DNA from: Clostridiales bacterium
GTDB lineage: Bacteria; Bacillota; Clostridia; TANB77; CAG-508
Assembly: GCA_003507395.1 (NCBI GenBank)
Contig: DNVW01000006.1
Location: 175,034-212,902, forward strand
DNA length: 37,869 bases
Direction: 5' to 3'
Shown: piece by piece, positions 7,373-16,096 of the stretch
Layout of the letters: the number at the start of each line of letters is the position of its first letter
Numbering within the stretch: the first letter of the stretch is position 1
Made by a program: the position numbers and the translations under genes
The notes under the pieces: generated by a model
What the model was told of the DNA's origin: nothing
Databases searched by the model: none
What the model saw: only the letters and a program-made list of their open reading frames with translations

Positions 7373-7588
7373 TTAGCATACATTTTTGTTTAATTCCACT
7401 TGTTTCGTAATTATTTTTTCAAGAATCTCGGGATAATTCTCTTTTCCAGTTACGAAAATAGCCACGCTATATTTTTCTTGTTTATACTTTTGAGCTAAAT
7501 CTTTTGTTTCTTCTTTCTGGAGTTCTTCTTCTGTCAAATAAATTTGAACATACTTCGTGCCTTGTATTTCTGCTATTGTAAGTTTCAT
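7373..7588 (-). CDS. Small protein upstream of the recombinase; function unknown
   Basis: A 71-residue protein beginning MKLTIAEIQGTKYVQIYLTEEELQ and ending KQVELNKNVC. It has no transmembrane segment and contains predicted beta strands and charged helices. It lies 47 nt upstream of the recombinase on the same strand, so the two are probably co-transcribed. The ribosome-binding site is weak (GGGAAGG, some distance from the ATG). A partner role with the recombinase, such as a directionality factor, is possible but rests on position alone. Confidence 0.6.
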   Translation of the reverse strand: MKLTIAEIQGTKYVQIYLTEEELQKEETKDLAQKYKQEKYSVAIFVTGKENYPEILEKIITKQVELNKNVC

Positions 7589-7784
7589 AATTTATTTTAC
7601 CTTCCCGAAGTTAAATCTACACGTTTGGAAAAGAATTAAATTTTTACTAGGCAAACAAACAAGAAAACCGCAGGTGTGCTATTGCACATTGAGGATTTTC
7701 GAAGTGAAGTTTAACAACGTAAAAATTGTAATTATTTTTCAAACAACCTAACTCCTTCATAACATTATTAATAAATGTTATGCT

Positions 7785-7809
7785 AAAAAGAGAATTGTTA
7801 TCTCTTTTT
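7785..7809 (-). terminator. Intrinsic terminator
   Basis: AAAAAGAGA (7785-7793) and TCTCTTTTT (7801-7809) with a 7-nt loop; the minus strand continues into a T-run. A second inverted repeat, ATAACATT / AATGTTAT (7759-7766 and 7774-7781), follows it. It is the likely end of minus-strand transcription from the 7810-8060 region. Confidence 0.5.
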
Positions 7810-7812
7810 ATT

Positions 7813-7866
7813 TTAAATTACAATATAGAAATAGAGTAAAACTTTTTCATGTTTATCAAATTGCAT
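7813..7866 (-). CDS. Possible 17-residue leader or micropeptide
   Basis: Reads MQFDKHEKVLLYFYIVI, preceded by GAGGTG only three nt from the ATG and followed closely by the terminator at 7785-7809. It might be a micropeptide or chance. It is listed because it lies inside an otherwise gene-free 515-bp stretch (7589-8103) together with a structured G+C-rich segment. Confidence 0.2.
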   Translation of the reverse strand: MQFDKHEKVLLYFYIVI

Positions 7867-7942
7867 CACCTCACATTTCTATATATATGAAGCCAAAAAT
7901 TTTATCAAATGTTGCAAATTTTTAAAATTTTTTCGTTTTTTT

Positions 7943-8020
7943 CAAACTTTTTTAAAGTTTGCAGGAACAGGGAGTCGCCACGAATCCCAATAAGAGCCTA
8001 AAAGCGTGGCTTTTAGCAGG
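7943..8020. ncRNA. Candidate structured RNA or cis element
   Basis: A roughly 65-nt stretch of about 50% G+C (7961-8026) stands out in very AT-rich DNA. It can form CAAACTTT/AAAGTTTG (7943-7950, 7954-7961). It can also form either CTAAAAGC/GCTTTTAG (7998-8005, 8009-8016) or the alternative GCCACG/CGTGGC (7977-7982, 8005-8010). The last two exclude each other. No open frame explains it, and strand and family are not known. Confidence 0.35.
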
Positions 8021-8061
8021 ATACTCAAAAAATATAGAGGCGACATTTTGACGCCTCTATA
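8021..8061 (-). terminator. Intrinsic terminator after the 8104-8606 gene
   Basis: TATAGAGGCG (8033-8042) and CGCCTCTATA (8052-8061), 10-bp perfect stem, 9-nt loop, followed on the minus strand by ATTTTTTG. Confidence 0.75.
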
Positions 8062-8103
8062 AAATTATAGAACTATTATATAAATTGATTGAAAAAATCA
8101 TTT

Positions 8104-8606
8104 CTATTTTTCTTTGTCAGCTAGTTCAAATACAGCTTTTGTATATTTTAATAATTCTTTTTTATTTTTAAATCCACAAGTTTTCGCAAAATAATCTGCA
8201 TATATTGTATCTTCTTTTACTACTCCTGTTTGTATTGCTTTATTTATATTATAACTCTCTTTTGATGATATATCTCTTAGTCTTAAGTATTCTGTTACTG
8301 TTAGATTATAGATATTATCATTATTTTTTAATTTTTCATAGATCTCAGTTGTTATTATTCCATTATCTATTAGTTCATAATCATTTTTAAATTCTACAAT
8401 TTTTTTGTCTGGATATTTTGTTACATTTGCAACTCGTTCTATATATTCTGCTTTACCTTCTTTGTTTATTTTCCCTACATTTACAGGTTTAAATATCATT
8501 ATAATTGCAAATATAACAGCTATAATCAATAGTAAAACACCAATAGTACATACTAACTTTTTATTTAGCTTTATTTTTTTCTAGTTTTAGTTCTTTTTCC
8601 TGCCAT
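8104..8606 (-). CDS. Membrane-anchored protein, frameshifted at an A-run near its start
   Basis: Unrecognised family. The best start is ATG at 8606 with AGGGAGCG upstream, giving MAGKRTKTRKK and then a stop. After a run of seven A (8574-8580), the next frame continues KLNKKLVCTIGVLLLIIAVIFAIIMIF and runs intact to 8104. An eighth A would give one open frame of about 167 residues with a basic N-terminus, one transmembrane helix and a soluble helical domain (TVTEYLRLRDISSKESYNI ... KNKKELLKYTKAVFELADK). Without it, translation would need the TTG at 8529, inside the helix and lacking a ribosome-binding site. It could be a sequencing error, slippage or true loss. Terminators flank the gene on both sides. 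Confidence 0.6.
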
Positions 8607-8625
8607 ATAATCGCTCCCTTTATTT

Positions 8626-8661
8626 TTAAAAAGAGAACTAGAAAGTTCTAGTCCTCTCTTA
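8626..8661 (-). terminator. Intrinsic terminator of the large surface-protein operon
   Basis: AAGAGA-ACTAGA (8631-8642) pairs with TCTAGT-cc-TCTCTT (8647-8660), with a 2-nt bulge, and is followed on the minus strand by a T-run. Confidence 0.65.
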
Positions 8662-8670
8662 TGTAGTATT

Positions 8671-11600
8671 TTAGTTCATTTTTTTCTTTTTTGCAACTAT
8701 TGTTGTTGCTCCAAGTCCTATTATTGACATACTTGCTATTGCTACATAAAGCATTATATTGTCGCCTGTTTTTGGATTTGAACCATTATCTTTCATTTCT
8801 TCTTTATCTTCTGGTTTTGATGGAGTATTATTTTCGTTGTTATTGTTGTTTTCAGCTTTTCTTGCTATTGTAAATGTTGTTTCTGCTTCTCCTCCATCTG
8901 CAAATGCTACTTTTAATGTATGTTCTCCAACTGCAAGTGTATCTACATAGTCTTTATTTAATACAATTATTGTGCTTCCACTTTTGCTTGTATAATTTGA
9001 ACTATCTACAAGTACGTTATCTACATATACTTTATTATTAAATAGGCTATAATCTGCATCTATTCTAAATCTTGCTTCTGTATCTTCTGTTATTGTATAT
9101 GTTTGTTCTGCACCTTCTATTACTTTGTATTCTATTTTTTCTACTACTACTTTAATTTTCATATTTGATGTAATGTTCTTTAATTTTAATGTGTTGCCAT
9201 CTAGTGTTTTTTCTACATCATTTACTAATACTTTTACTAGTTTGTAGCCTGTATTTGCTGTTATTGTGAAGTCTTTGTTGTCTCCATAACTTACTGTTAC
9301 AGTTCCATCTGGATCTACTGTTGCTCCTGTTACTTCTTCTACTGTTATTGTAAATGGTATTTTCTTGTAGCTTACTTCTACTGTTTTTTCTTCATCTACT
9401 GTTATTTCTATTTCATTTCCCGTTGCAGTTTTTTCTATTCCATTTACTAATACTTTATCTATCATATATCCTGTATTTGGTGTAAATGTTATTTTTACTT
9501 TACTTCCTTCTATAACATCTATTTTACTTGGTGTAATTGTTCCATTTCCACCAGGTACTGATGTTATTACATCAAATGTATTTTTAACATCAACTTCAAT
9601 ATCAATATCAGTTATTGTTTTATAGTTTGTTGTATCAACTGGAGTAAATGTTGCTTTATATGTGTTTGTTCCTACAGTTAACACTGTTGCAGGTGCATTC
9701 CATGTAAATCCTGTTGGTAATACTACATCTGCTAATACTTTACCTTTTACAGAAGTTAATCCTGTTGGTACTGTATAATTTGGTGTTGCTTGTGTGATAG
9801 ACCAGTTAATAGTTAAATCACCATTTGATCCATCTTTCCACTCATAATTAGTTTTATCTTTAATTTTTGCAACAATAGTATTATTTGATACATTTTTAGC
9901 TTGAGTATCACCAGTTACTTCTATATTAGAATTAACATTATTTAATGTAGGAGTAATATCACTACCAGTATATTCAAAAGTATCTTTAACAATAGTTACT
10001 TTATCAAGTTGAGCTTTTTTAATAGTGAATGCTACACTAAATGTTCCAGTGTAATTTGCATTTGTATCAGGAACTTTATATGTTACTGTATAAGTACCAG
10101 CATTTGTTGGTGCTGTAGCACTATTATATGAGGTTGTTCCTGTTCCTTGATATTTTACTTCTAAATCACTTACATTTACTGTTCCTGCATTAACACTAAT
10201 TGTTCCTGTTGGCTTTTTAGGATTTCCATCATAAGTAAATGTTTCATTATTAGAAAGTCCTGAAATATTTACATCAGTTTTATTTACAACATGAATTGTA
10301 AAGTCTTTTGATGTTTCTTTCCATTCAGGAGTACCATCTCCACCAAGATCAACTTTTACTGCTGTAACAGTCATTACAACATCACCTTCAGTAGCTCCTG
10401 CTACATATTCTTCATTTGTAGCATCATATGTAAGTGCATCTCCTGATTTAGTAGTAAAATCAATGTTTCCTACATTTCCGGTTACTGATTGTTCTAAATA
10501 ACCTTTTGTTATAGAACCATTAACTCTTACATATTGATCTGCAATTGCTAAAGGTTGATCTGCACTTGTTACTTCAAGTACACCATTTACATGTGTTCCC
10601 ATTGTATAGTTAGAAGTAATATCTTCACTATTTCTCATTACTTTAACATTGCTTACAGCATTATTTGAAGAACCTACAAATTTTTGGCTACCAGTAATTG
10701 TAGCTTCTAACATATCACCTGGTAGTAATACACCATCAGTATATGTATAAGTATTTTTTGTTAATTCAGCACCATCATATACTTTAGTATCTGAACCGGC
10801 TGTTACAACTATTGTTGTTGGAATTGGGTTTACTGTTAATTTACCAGCAGATTTTTTAATATTAGAGTAACAATTAGTTACATCAACACCATCTGCATTA
10901 GTTATTGTAATTTTTCCTATTGTATTATTTTCAAGAGCTGTATCTTTAACATCTCTTACTTTACCAGTAATTACTGCAGTAACTTTATCACCATTAGGTA
11001 ATGTTTTATCAGCTACTGCACTAGCATTATTTGCCCATAAAACATCATAAGCATTTTTTGTATGGTATGTTCCATCATAAGTAAATGTTTCATCATAACT
11101 TTTTACTTTTACTTCAGTATCGATCGGTGTGATTTCAAAATTAACACTAGCTTCACTTGCAGTATAATTTGGATTTGTAATACTTAAAGTAGCTTTATAT
11201 TCACCTACTAATATAGGCATTATTTTACCATAGTTTTCAGAATCATCTTTCTTAGAATAAGTAATTGCATAGTCATCAGGTGTTAAACCTTCAACTCCTA
11301 TTAGAGTTGGTGTTTTAGTTTCTTTATAAACCCATGTACTAGCTAAATTAATTCCTAATCCAGTTAATTGTTTTGGCTCAACTTTTAGTGTAACTGTTGC
11401 TGTATATGTTTTACCATTTTCATCAGTTACAGTAATTGTCGGTGTATATGTTCCAGCAGATAGACCAGATTTTGCTTTAATTTTAAAATCAGTATTTGTT
11501 GCACCAATACCTATTGTTGGTTGTGTAGTTCCAATGATTTCAAATTTATCTGTATCAGATACTGTTACATTAGTAATTTTTAACTCAGCAGCACCAATAT

Positions 11601-13260
11601 TAGCAATATTAATTATTGCTTCTGATCCATCAGTATATCCAAATGTAACATTTGGTAATGTAACATTATCAACACTTAAACCTGTTTCTTTAGCAAGTTT
11701 AATATATTGTGGTTGACTAGTACTTGTACCAGTTTTAACATCCATAACTAATGTTGCTTTATCTTCTAGTTCAATTACTCCATTAGCATCAGTATAATAT
11801 ACTTTTGTATCAGTTGGTATTACTTCATTAATTCTTTTTTCACCTAAAATATTAAATCCTAGTTTAACACCTTGACCTTTTACCATAAGTGTTTCAAAAT
11901 TGAAGTTTGCCTTCATATTAGTCTTATCAGATGAAGGGAAATGAAATATTCCACCATCTGCTTTTCCAACTTCGAAAATACCTTTTTTAACATTAACATT
12001 TAAAGTAATGTTTTGCTCCTTAGGTTCTGTATCAGAGAATACATCAAATATATATTCATCCCATGAACCTGTTCCAGTAACGGCATAAGTTCCACCATCA
12101 ATAGTAAACCCATAGGTCTTAGGTAAATTTTTTAATTCTTCAGCCATATCTATAGTAGATAGTCTTACTCTACCATTATGTCCTTCTTCAATTATTTTAC
12201 CATTATTACCATTGCCACTATCTTTAATGGTTAAATTACTTCTAAAATTATAATTATTTTCATCTTTATAACCATAATAGAATGTTAAATTGTTTTCTGT
12301 TACATCTAGAGTATTACCTGCTAAATCCAAGGTAACATTACCTAAAACATAAAATCCAAGAAACTTTGTCAACTTAATATCTCCGCCTAATTTAATAATA
12401 GTATCTTTGCTATTATTAATTTGATTAGCTGCAGCTATTAATTCATCTTCTGTTGTAGCCGTTAATGTTTGAACTTCTTTTTTCTTAACTGTAATTGGAC
12501 CCAAATAAGCATCAATTGTAGCAAGTGTTGCTGTTCTATTTGCTATTTTAGTGCCTTCTCTATCATGATACTCTATAATAGAATCAGCATCAATTACATC
12601 ATCAACAGTTAAAGTAGAACTATTTATCGAAAATGTTTTATAAGGTGCATTTTTGCTTTCTTTAGTAACATTTGAAAATTTTACGCTTTCATATGCTCTA
12701 GTATCTACTAATTCATGAAATCCAGTAACTTTTAGATTTTTAAAAACTACATTATTAAATCTATAATCACCAGCGGTTTGCCAAAAACTGTCAAAATCTT
12801 TTATATATTCAACATCTATACCATACATTTCACCATCCATTTCAAAATTAACAGTATATTCAGCCTTATTAATTTCGTTATAAATTGGTGTGTAGCCAGT
12901 ATCAGTTAAAAGATTAAGTTTTGCAGTTTTACTACTACTTGAATTAATGAATTTTAAATCCAAAGTATTATAATAAATTAATTTTAACTTATAATGTTCT
13001 GGTATAGTTAATGTAAAGCCATTAAAATCCAAAGTTTTAGACATTTCAAGAGAGAAAGTTGTATCAACATCTTCTCTTAATGTAATGTCACTAGTAAGTT
13101 TAACTACATTTGTTACATTATCATTCATTTTATCAGTTAAATCTGAATAATTATTAACTTCTGCAGTTGTTGTTTCTGCATTTACATTAGTAGCCCCAAT
13201 TAGTAGAAAACTAACTAGCATTAATAATATTGCTACTAAATATTTTGTTTTATTTTTCAT
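8671..13260 (-). CDS. Giant sortase-anchored surface protein (1529 residues, NPKTG)
   Basis: Signal peptide (residues 1 to about 29, ending NVNAE). The first 450 residues have parallel beta-helix/pectate-lyase-like character (repeated hydrophobic strands, LDLAGNTLDV, IDGGTYAVTG). Ig-like and MBG-type repeats follow, about 550-1230 (FTYDGTYHT, KVYDGAELT, FTYDGNPKKPTG, TYTVTYKVPD). Next are two InlB-B-type repeats (about 1235-1385, GGNGTITPSKIDVIEGSKV and the one after) and a final Ig-like module (about 1390-1460, YTSKSGSTIIVLNKDYVDTL). The C-terminus is a polar Asn/Glu linker, NPKTGDN, a hydrophobic helix and KKKK, a cell-wall sorting signal. It is probably an adhesin. The last module is homologous to the truncated surface protein at 26618-27165, whose neighbour is a class B sortase. 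It is the last gene of the cargo operon. Confidence 0.9.
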   Translation of the reverse strand: MKNKTKYLVAILLMLVSFLLIGATNVNAETTTAEVNNYSDLTDKMNDNVTNVVKLTSDITLREDVDTTFSLEMSKTLDFNGFTLTIPEHYKLKLIYYNTLDLKFINSSSSKTAKLNLLTDTGYTPIYNEINKAEYTVNFEMDGEMYGIDVEYIKDFDSFWQTAGDYRFNNVVFKNLKVTGFHELVDTRAYESVKFSNVTKESKNAPYKTFSINSSTLTVDDVIDADSIIEYHDREGTKIANRTATLATIDAYLGPITVKKKEVQTLTATTEDELIAAANQINNSKDTIIKLGGDIKLTKFLGFYVLGNVTLDLAGNTLDVTENNLTFYYGYKDENNYNFRSNLTIKDSGNGNNGKIIEEGHNGRVRLSTIDMAEELKNLPKTYGFTIDGGTYAVTGTGSWDEYIFDVFSDTEPKEQNITLNVNVKKGIFEVGKADGGIFHFPSSDKTNMKANFNFETLMVKGQGVKLGFNILGEKRINEVIPTDTKVYYTDANGVIELEDKATLVMDVKTGTSTSQPQYIKLAKETGLSVDNVTLPNVTFGYTDGSEAIINIANIGAAELKITNVTVSDTDKFEIIGTTQPTIGIGATNTDFKIKAKSGLSAGTYTPTITVTDENGKTYTATVTLKVEPKQLTGLGINLASTWVYKETKTPTLIGVEGLTPDDYAITYSKKDDSENYGKIMPILVGEYKATLSITNPNYTASEASVNFEITPIDTEVKVKSYDETFTYDGTYHTKNAYDVLWANNASAVADKTLPNGDKVTAVITGKVRDVKDTALENNTIGKITITNADGVDVTNCYSNIKKSAGKLTVNPIPTTIVVTAGSDTKVYDGAELTKNTYTYTDGVLLPGDMLEATITGSQKFVGSSNNAVSNVKVMRNSEDITSNYTMGTHVNGVLEVTSADQPLAIADQYVRVNGSITKGYLEQSVTGNVGNIDFTTKSGDALTYDATNEEYVAGATEGDVVMTVTAVKVDLGGDGTPEWKETSKDFTIHVVNKTDVNISGLSNNETFTYDGNPKKPTGTISVNAGTVNVSDLEVKYQGTGTTSYNSATAPTNAGTYTVTYKVPDTNANYTGTFSVAFTIKKAQLDKVTIVKDTFEYTGSDITPTLNNVNSNIEVTGDTQAKNVSNNTIVAKIKDKTNYEWKDGSNGDLTINWSITQATPNYTVPTGLTSVKGKVLADVVLPTGFTWNAPATVLTVGTNTYKATFTPVDTTNYKTITDIDIEVDVKNTFDVITSVPGGNGTITPSKIDVIEGSKVKITFTPNTGYMIDKVLVNGIEKTATGNEIEITVDEEKTVEVSYKKIPFTITVEEVTGATVDPDGTVTVSYGDNKDFTITANTGYKLVKVLVNDVEKTLDGNTLKLKNITSNMKIKVVVEKIEYKVIEGAEQTYTITEDTEARFRIDADYSLFNNKVYVDNVLVDSSNYTSKSGSTIIVLNKDYVDTLAVGEHTLKVAFADGGEAETTFTIARKAENNNNNENNTPSKPEDKEEMKDNGSNPKTGDNIMLYVAIASMSIIGLGATTIVAKKKKMN

Positions 13261-13275
13261 AAAACCATTCTCCTT

Positions 13276-14121
13276 TCATTTGCTTGTTTTATTTTTAATT
13301 TTATCAATTAAATTTTTTATGTTGGTTCTAAATAGGATTATTCCTATAATTATAAGTACTATAATTATGAATATCATTCCACCAGCCATGTTCTTACTGT
13401 CTTGTTCTAGTGCTTTTGCTAGTTCTTCTTTGTTTGAAATTTTTGTTTGATATACATTAAAAGCATAAGCTCCTGTATCTAATTTATACTCTTCAAATCC
13501 ATCTCCTACTTGTTTAGCAAGTATTGATATGTCTCCTAATTTTTCTAAATTTACATAGCTCATTTTTATTCTTATATCTCCAACACTAGGCCCCCATTTT
13601 GAATTTGTTAGGTATTCACCTTTTCTCTTAAATCCTTCTATTTCTGGTAGTTCTACTTTTTCATTGTCATTTATTCTTTGTGTTAATTTTTCTGAAACAG
13701 TAAATTCTCCTAAATATGCTTTATCACATTTATTTATACTGCTCATTGATTTTTCTGGGTTTCTATATATTCCCCCTGAACCTGATGTAATAGTTTTTTT
13801 TTCAACTTTGTCTTTCCATTCATAACCAACTTCATCATTACCTGCTTTATATTGATACATCTCTACTATTTTATTTACCTTGAATGTATCTAGCTCTATT
13901 CCAAATGTATTATCTTTAAATACTTCACTTGCTTTAAGTTTTCCAGAAACTAAAACAAGTTTGCCTTCGTTTTCTGGAAGTACTTTTGCTTCATCCAAAA
14001 TAACTACTTTATCTAATATTTCTGGATTTGCTCCACTTTCCTGTTTTATAGCTTTTGCTATTAGAAAAACTGAAAAAATAACAACTATTATATATATTAC
14101 AATTTTTATTTTTTTAGCCAT
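13276..14121 (-). CDS. TMEM43-family membrane protein
   Basis: 281 residues: an N-terminal transmembrane helix (about residues 5-23), an extracellular domain with the TMEM43 pattern, and a C-terminal transmembrane helix (about 247-265, GGMIFIIIVLIIIGIILF) with a basic tail. The TMEM43 pattern is NEGKLVLVSGKLKASE, a FGIELDTFKVNKIVEMYQYK block, then YEWKD and PEIEGFKRKGEYL. Bacterial TMEM43 proteins have no settled biochemical role; the human homologue is an inner nuclear membrane protein. It lies 15 nt upstream of the giant surface-protein gene, so the two are co-transcribed. The company of SPFH and zinc-ribbon membrane proteins suggests membrane organisation or an envelope-stress role. Confidence 0.72.
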   Translation of the reverse strand: MAKKIKIVIYIIVVIFSVFLIAKAIKQESGANPEILDKVVILDEAKVLPENEGKLVLVSGKLKASEVFKDNTFGIELDTFKVNKIVEMYQYKAGNDEVGYEWKDKVEKKTITSGSGGIYRNPEKSMSSINKCDKAYLGEFTVSEKLTQRINDNEKVELPEIEGFKRKGEYLTNSKWGPSVGDIRIKMSYVNLEKLGDISILAKQVGDGFEEYKLDTGAYAFNVYQTKISNKEELAKALEQDSKNMAGGMIFIIIVLIIIGIILFRTNIKNLIDKIKNKTSK

Positions 14122-14231
14122 ATTATACTTTCCCCTTTACAATTGATTCTAAGCTTTTATATGTAAGTGTACTACTTTTTTTCACAGTCTCTACATATAT
14201 GTTTCTTGTTTCTAAGTTTTTGATGGAATTC

Positions 14232-14576
14232 CTACTTTTTTATTAGTTCTGGGTATTTTGGTGAATATGGATCTGTTGGTGTTAATGATAGTTTATCTCC
14301 TTCTAATTTGAATTCGTAAACTTTTTCTTCATCCCAGCTTTCTAATTTTATCTTTAATTTTGTATCTTCTATAGAATATGTTCCTTCTCCTTCAAATCCA
14401 TAAGCATTTTTCATAGTACATTTTCCGCCTTTTTTAAATTCCCATTCTGTTTCTACATCATCGTTGTTTTTTCCTGACCATTTTCCTACTACAGAAGCTT
14501 TTCCACATCCTGTTAGAATAAATAGTGTTGATATAAGTAATACTGTAATTAATATTAAACTTACAATTTTTTTCAT
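14232..14576 (-). CDS. Small lipoprotein with beta-rich domain
   Basis: 114 residues. A type II signal peptide with lipobox LTGCG (Cys24) predicts a membrane-attached lipoprotein. The mature part (VVGKWSGKNNDDVETEWEFKKGGKCT ... GEGTYSIEDTKLKIKL ... YEFKLEGDKLSLTP) is a repeated-strand pattern like small lipocalin-like or DUF5640-type domains. The exact family is not certain. It is in the cargo operon between the zinc-ribbon and TMEM43 genes. Confidence 0.75.
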   Translation of the reverse strand: MKKIVSLILITVLLISTLFILTGCGKASVVGKWSGKNNDDVETEWEFKKGGKCTMKNAYGFEGEGTYSIEDTKLKIKLESWDEEKVYEFKLEGDKLSLTPTDPYSPKYPELIKK

Positions 14577-14629
14577 AATTTTACTCTCCCCTTTTAATTA
14601 AATTATATTTCTAAAACATTAAAAACTTT

Positions 14630-16093
14630 TTATTTTTTAAGATATTTCTTAAAATCTAGTTTATTTGAATTTCCAGTAACTTTTGTGTTGTTTGCACCCT
14701 CCATTGTTGAATTATCAAGTCTTCTTCTTTTTTTAACAAATTTATCATATTCTTTCAAATTTGTCATGTTGGTTTTTGTTTCTGTTTCATGGCTATGTCT
14801 TGCGCCACTATTTCTGTATCTTGTATACATTATCCAGAAATATATAATACCACTTAATAAGAATAACCATGGCCAGTTATTATCATCTGTTTTTGTAAAT
14901 ATCATTGCGATTAGACCTAATATTTCAACAAGTGCTGAAATCAACACAAGTTTTGGCATATGTATTGGAACACTTCCCATTGTTTCCTTAGTTCTTGCAT
15001 TTACCGCTACATAGTGAAGTAAACTATTATTTCCTTTCTTTTGTTGATAGCTGTAAAGCCATACTGGTAAATATGCAGATTTCCATTGTTGTCCTTTTAC
15101 TTCTAAATTTTCAGTATCCCATCTAACACCACGGTCATAAAATCCTAGAGTTTTATTAGCTGCAAATCTTGCTACATCTTTTGATTGTTCTTTGACTAAA
15201 CCTTTTAATTCCTCAACATTAGTATCTCTTTTTTCAGATGTATATCCCTTAATGTAGTTTGCATCCCATTTTACGCAATTTTCTGTATCAAATGGCATTA
15301 TTGAATTGATTATATTGTTTGTTTTATCTTTAGATCCTGTGTCTAATTTATCTTTGCTTGATTCTACAGTTAATCCTTCTATTGTTAAATCAAAATCTCT
15401 TTCTACATCATATAAATCTGCATCATAGTATGTATCATAACTATCCCCATTTTTTTCTGTCCATCTTCTTGTTTCATGTTCTCCTTGTCCTTTTAAATTT
15501 GCATGTGTATTTGCATCAACTATCATATATGGTAAATATACTCCCATTACGTTATCTGTTGTAAATTCTTTTCTAAACATTGGATGTGCAAAGAATTTTC
15601 TTTTACCAACAAATTTTTCTATTGCTTCCTTTGCTTCTTTTTTAGGAATGCTAAATGGCAATACTGTGTCTGGTACTGCACCATTTGGTATTTGTTGATT
15701 TACAGATAATGTATTTCTACACCAGTGACACCTAGCTTGTGTTGCTTTGGCAGTATCTACTACTACCTCTGCACCACAGCTACTACATTTAAATGTTACC
15801 ATATCATTTGTATCTGCTATTATATTTGTAGCACCTGACCCTACTATTTCTCCTTCTAGTTTGCTTATGTCTTTTTCCATTGCATCTAGTTTTTCTGGTT
15901 CAAATTCGTGTCTACAAAAATTACATCTTAATTTTCCATTTTTTGGGTTCAAAGAGATATCTGTTGCTCCACATTTAGGGCATTTGTTTTGCCCGTCTTT
16001 TGCATCTACATCTGTTTTTATAACAATTGCATTATTTTCTTGTACTTGAGATATTTCTTCTTGATTTTCAACTACACTTTCATTTTCATTCAT
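14630..16093 (-). CDS. TFIIB-type zinc-ribbon membrane protein (YdjG-like)
   Basis: 487 residues with two N-terminal zinc ribbons: CPKCGATD ... CNFCRHEF (about residues 38-60) and CSSCGAE ... CHWCRNTL (about 102-126). A large soluble domain follows (HPMFRKEFTTDNVMGVYLPYMIVDA ... QQWKSAYLPVWLYSY), then two adjacent transmembrane helices (about 382-400 and 408-424) and a basic tail. The layout resembles B. subtilis YdjG, which acts with the SPFH protein YdjI and PspA at the stressed membrane. The downstream-end spacing supports this: the SPFH gene ends three nt before this start codon. No PspA homologue is seen here. Confidence 0.75.
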   Translation of the reverse strand: MNENESVVENQEEISQVQENNAIVIKTDVDAKDGQNKCPKCGATDISLNPKNGKLRCNFCRHEFEPEKLDAMEKDISKLEGEIVGSGATNIIADTNDMVTFKCSSCGAEVVVDTAKATQARCHWCRNTLSVNQQIPNGAVPDTVLPFSIPKKEAKEAIEKFVGKRKFFAHPMFRKEFTTDNVMGVYLPYMIVDANTHANLKGQGEHETRRWTEKNGDSYDTYYDADLYDVERDFDLTIEGLTVESSKDKLDTGSKDKTNNIINSIMPFDTENCVKWDANYIKGYTSEKRDTNVEELKGLVKEQSKDVARFAANKTLGFYDRGVRWDTENLEVKGQQWKSAYLPVWLYSYQQKKGNNSLLHYVAVNARTKETMGSVPIHMPKLVLISALVEILGLIAMIFTKTDDNNWPWLFLLSGIIYFWIMYTRYRNSGARHSHETETKTNMTNLKEYDKFVKKRRRLDNSTMEGANNTKVTGNSNKLDFKKYLKK

Positions 16094-16096
16094 TTA

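Noticed and set aside
7675..7688. TGTGC/GCACA hairpin and a start-less open frame near 7640-7720
   Set aside because: The stem is only five bp and the frame has no start or ribosome-binding site; nothing supports a feature.
7557..7751. A 64-codon plus-strand open frame upstream of the recombinase unit
   Set aside because: It starts antisense to the small 71-residue gene, has no ribosome-binding site and no recognisable composition.
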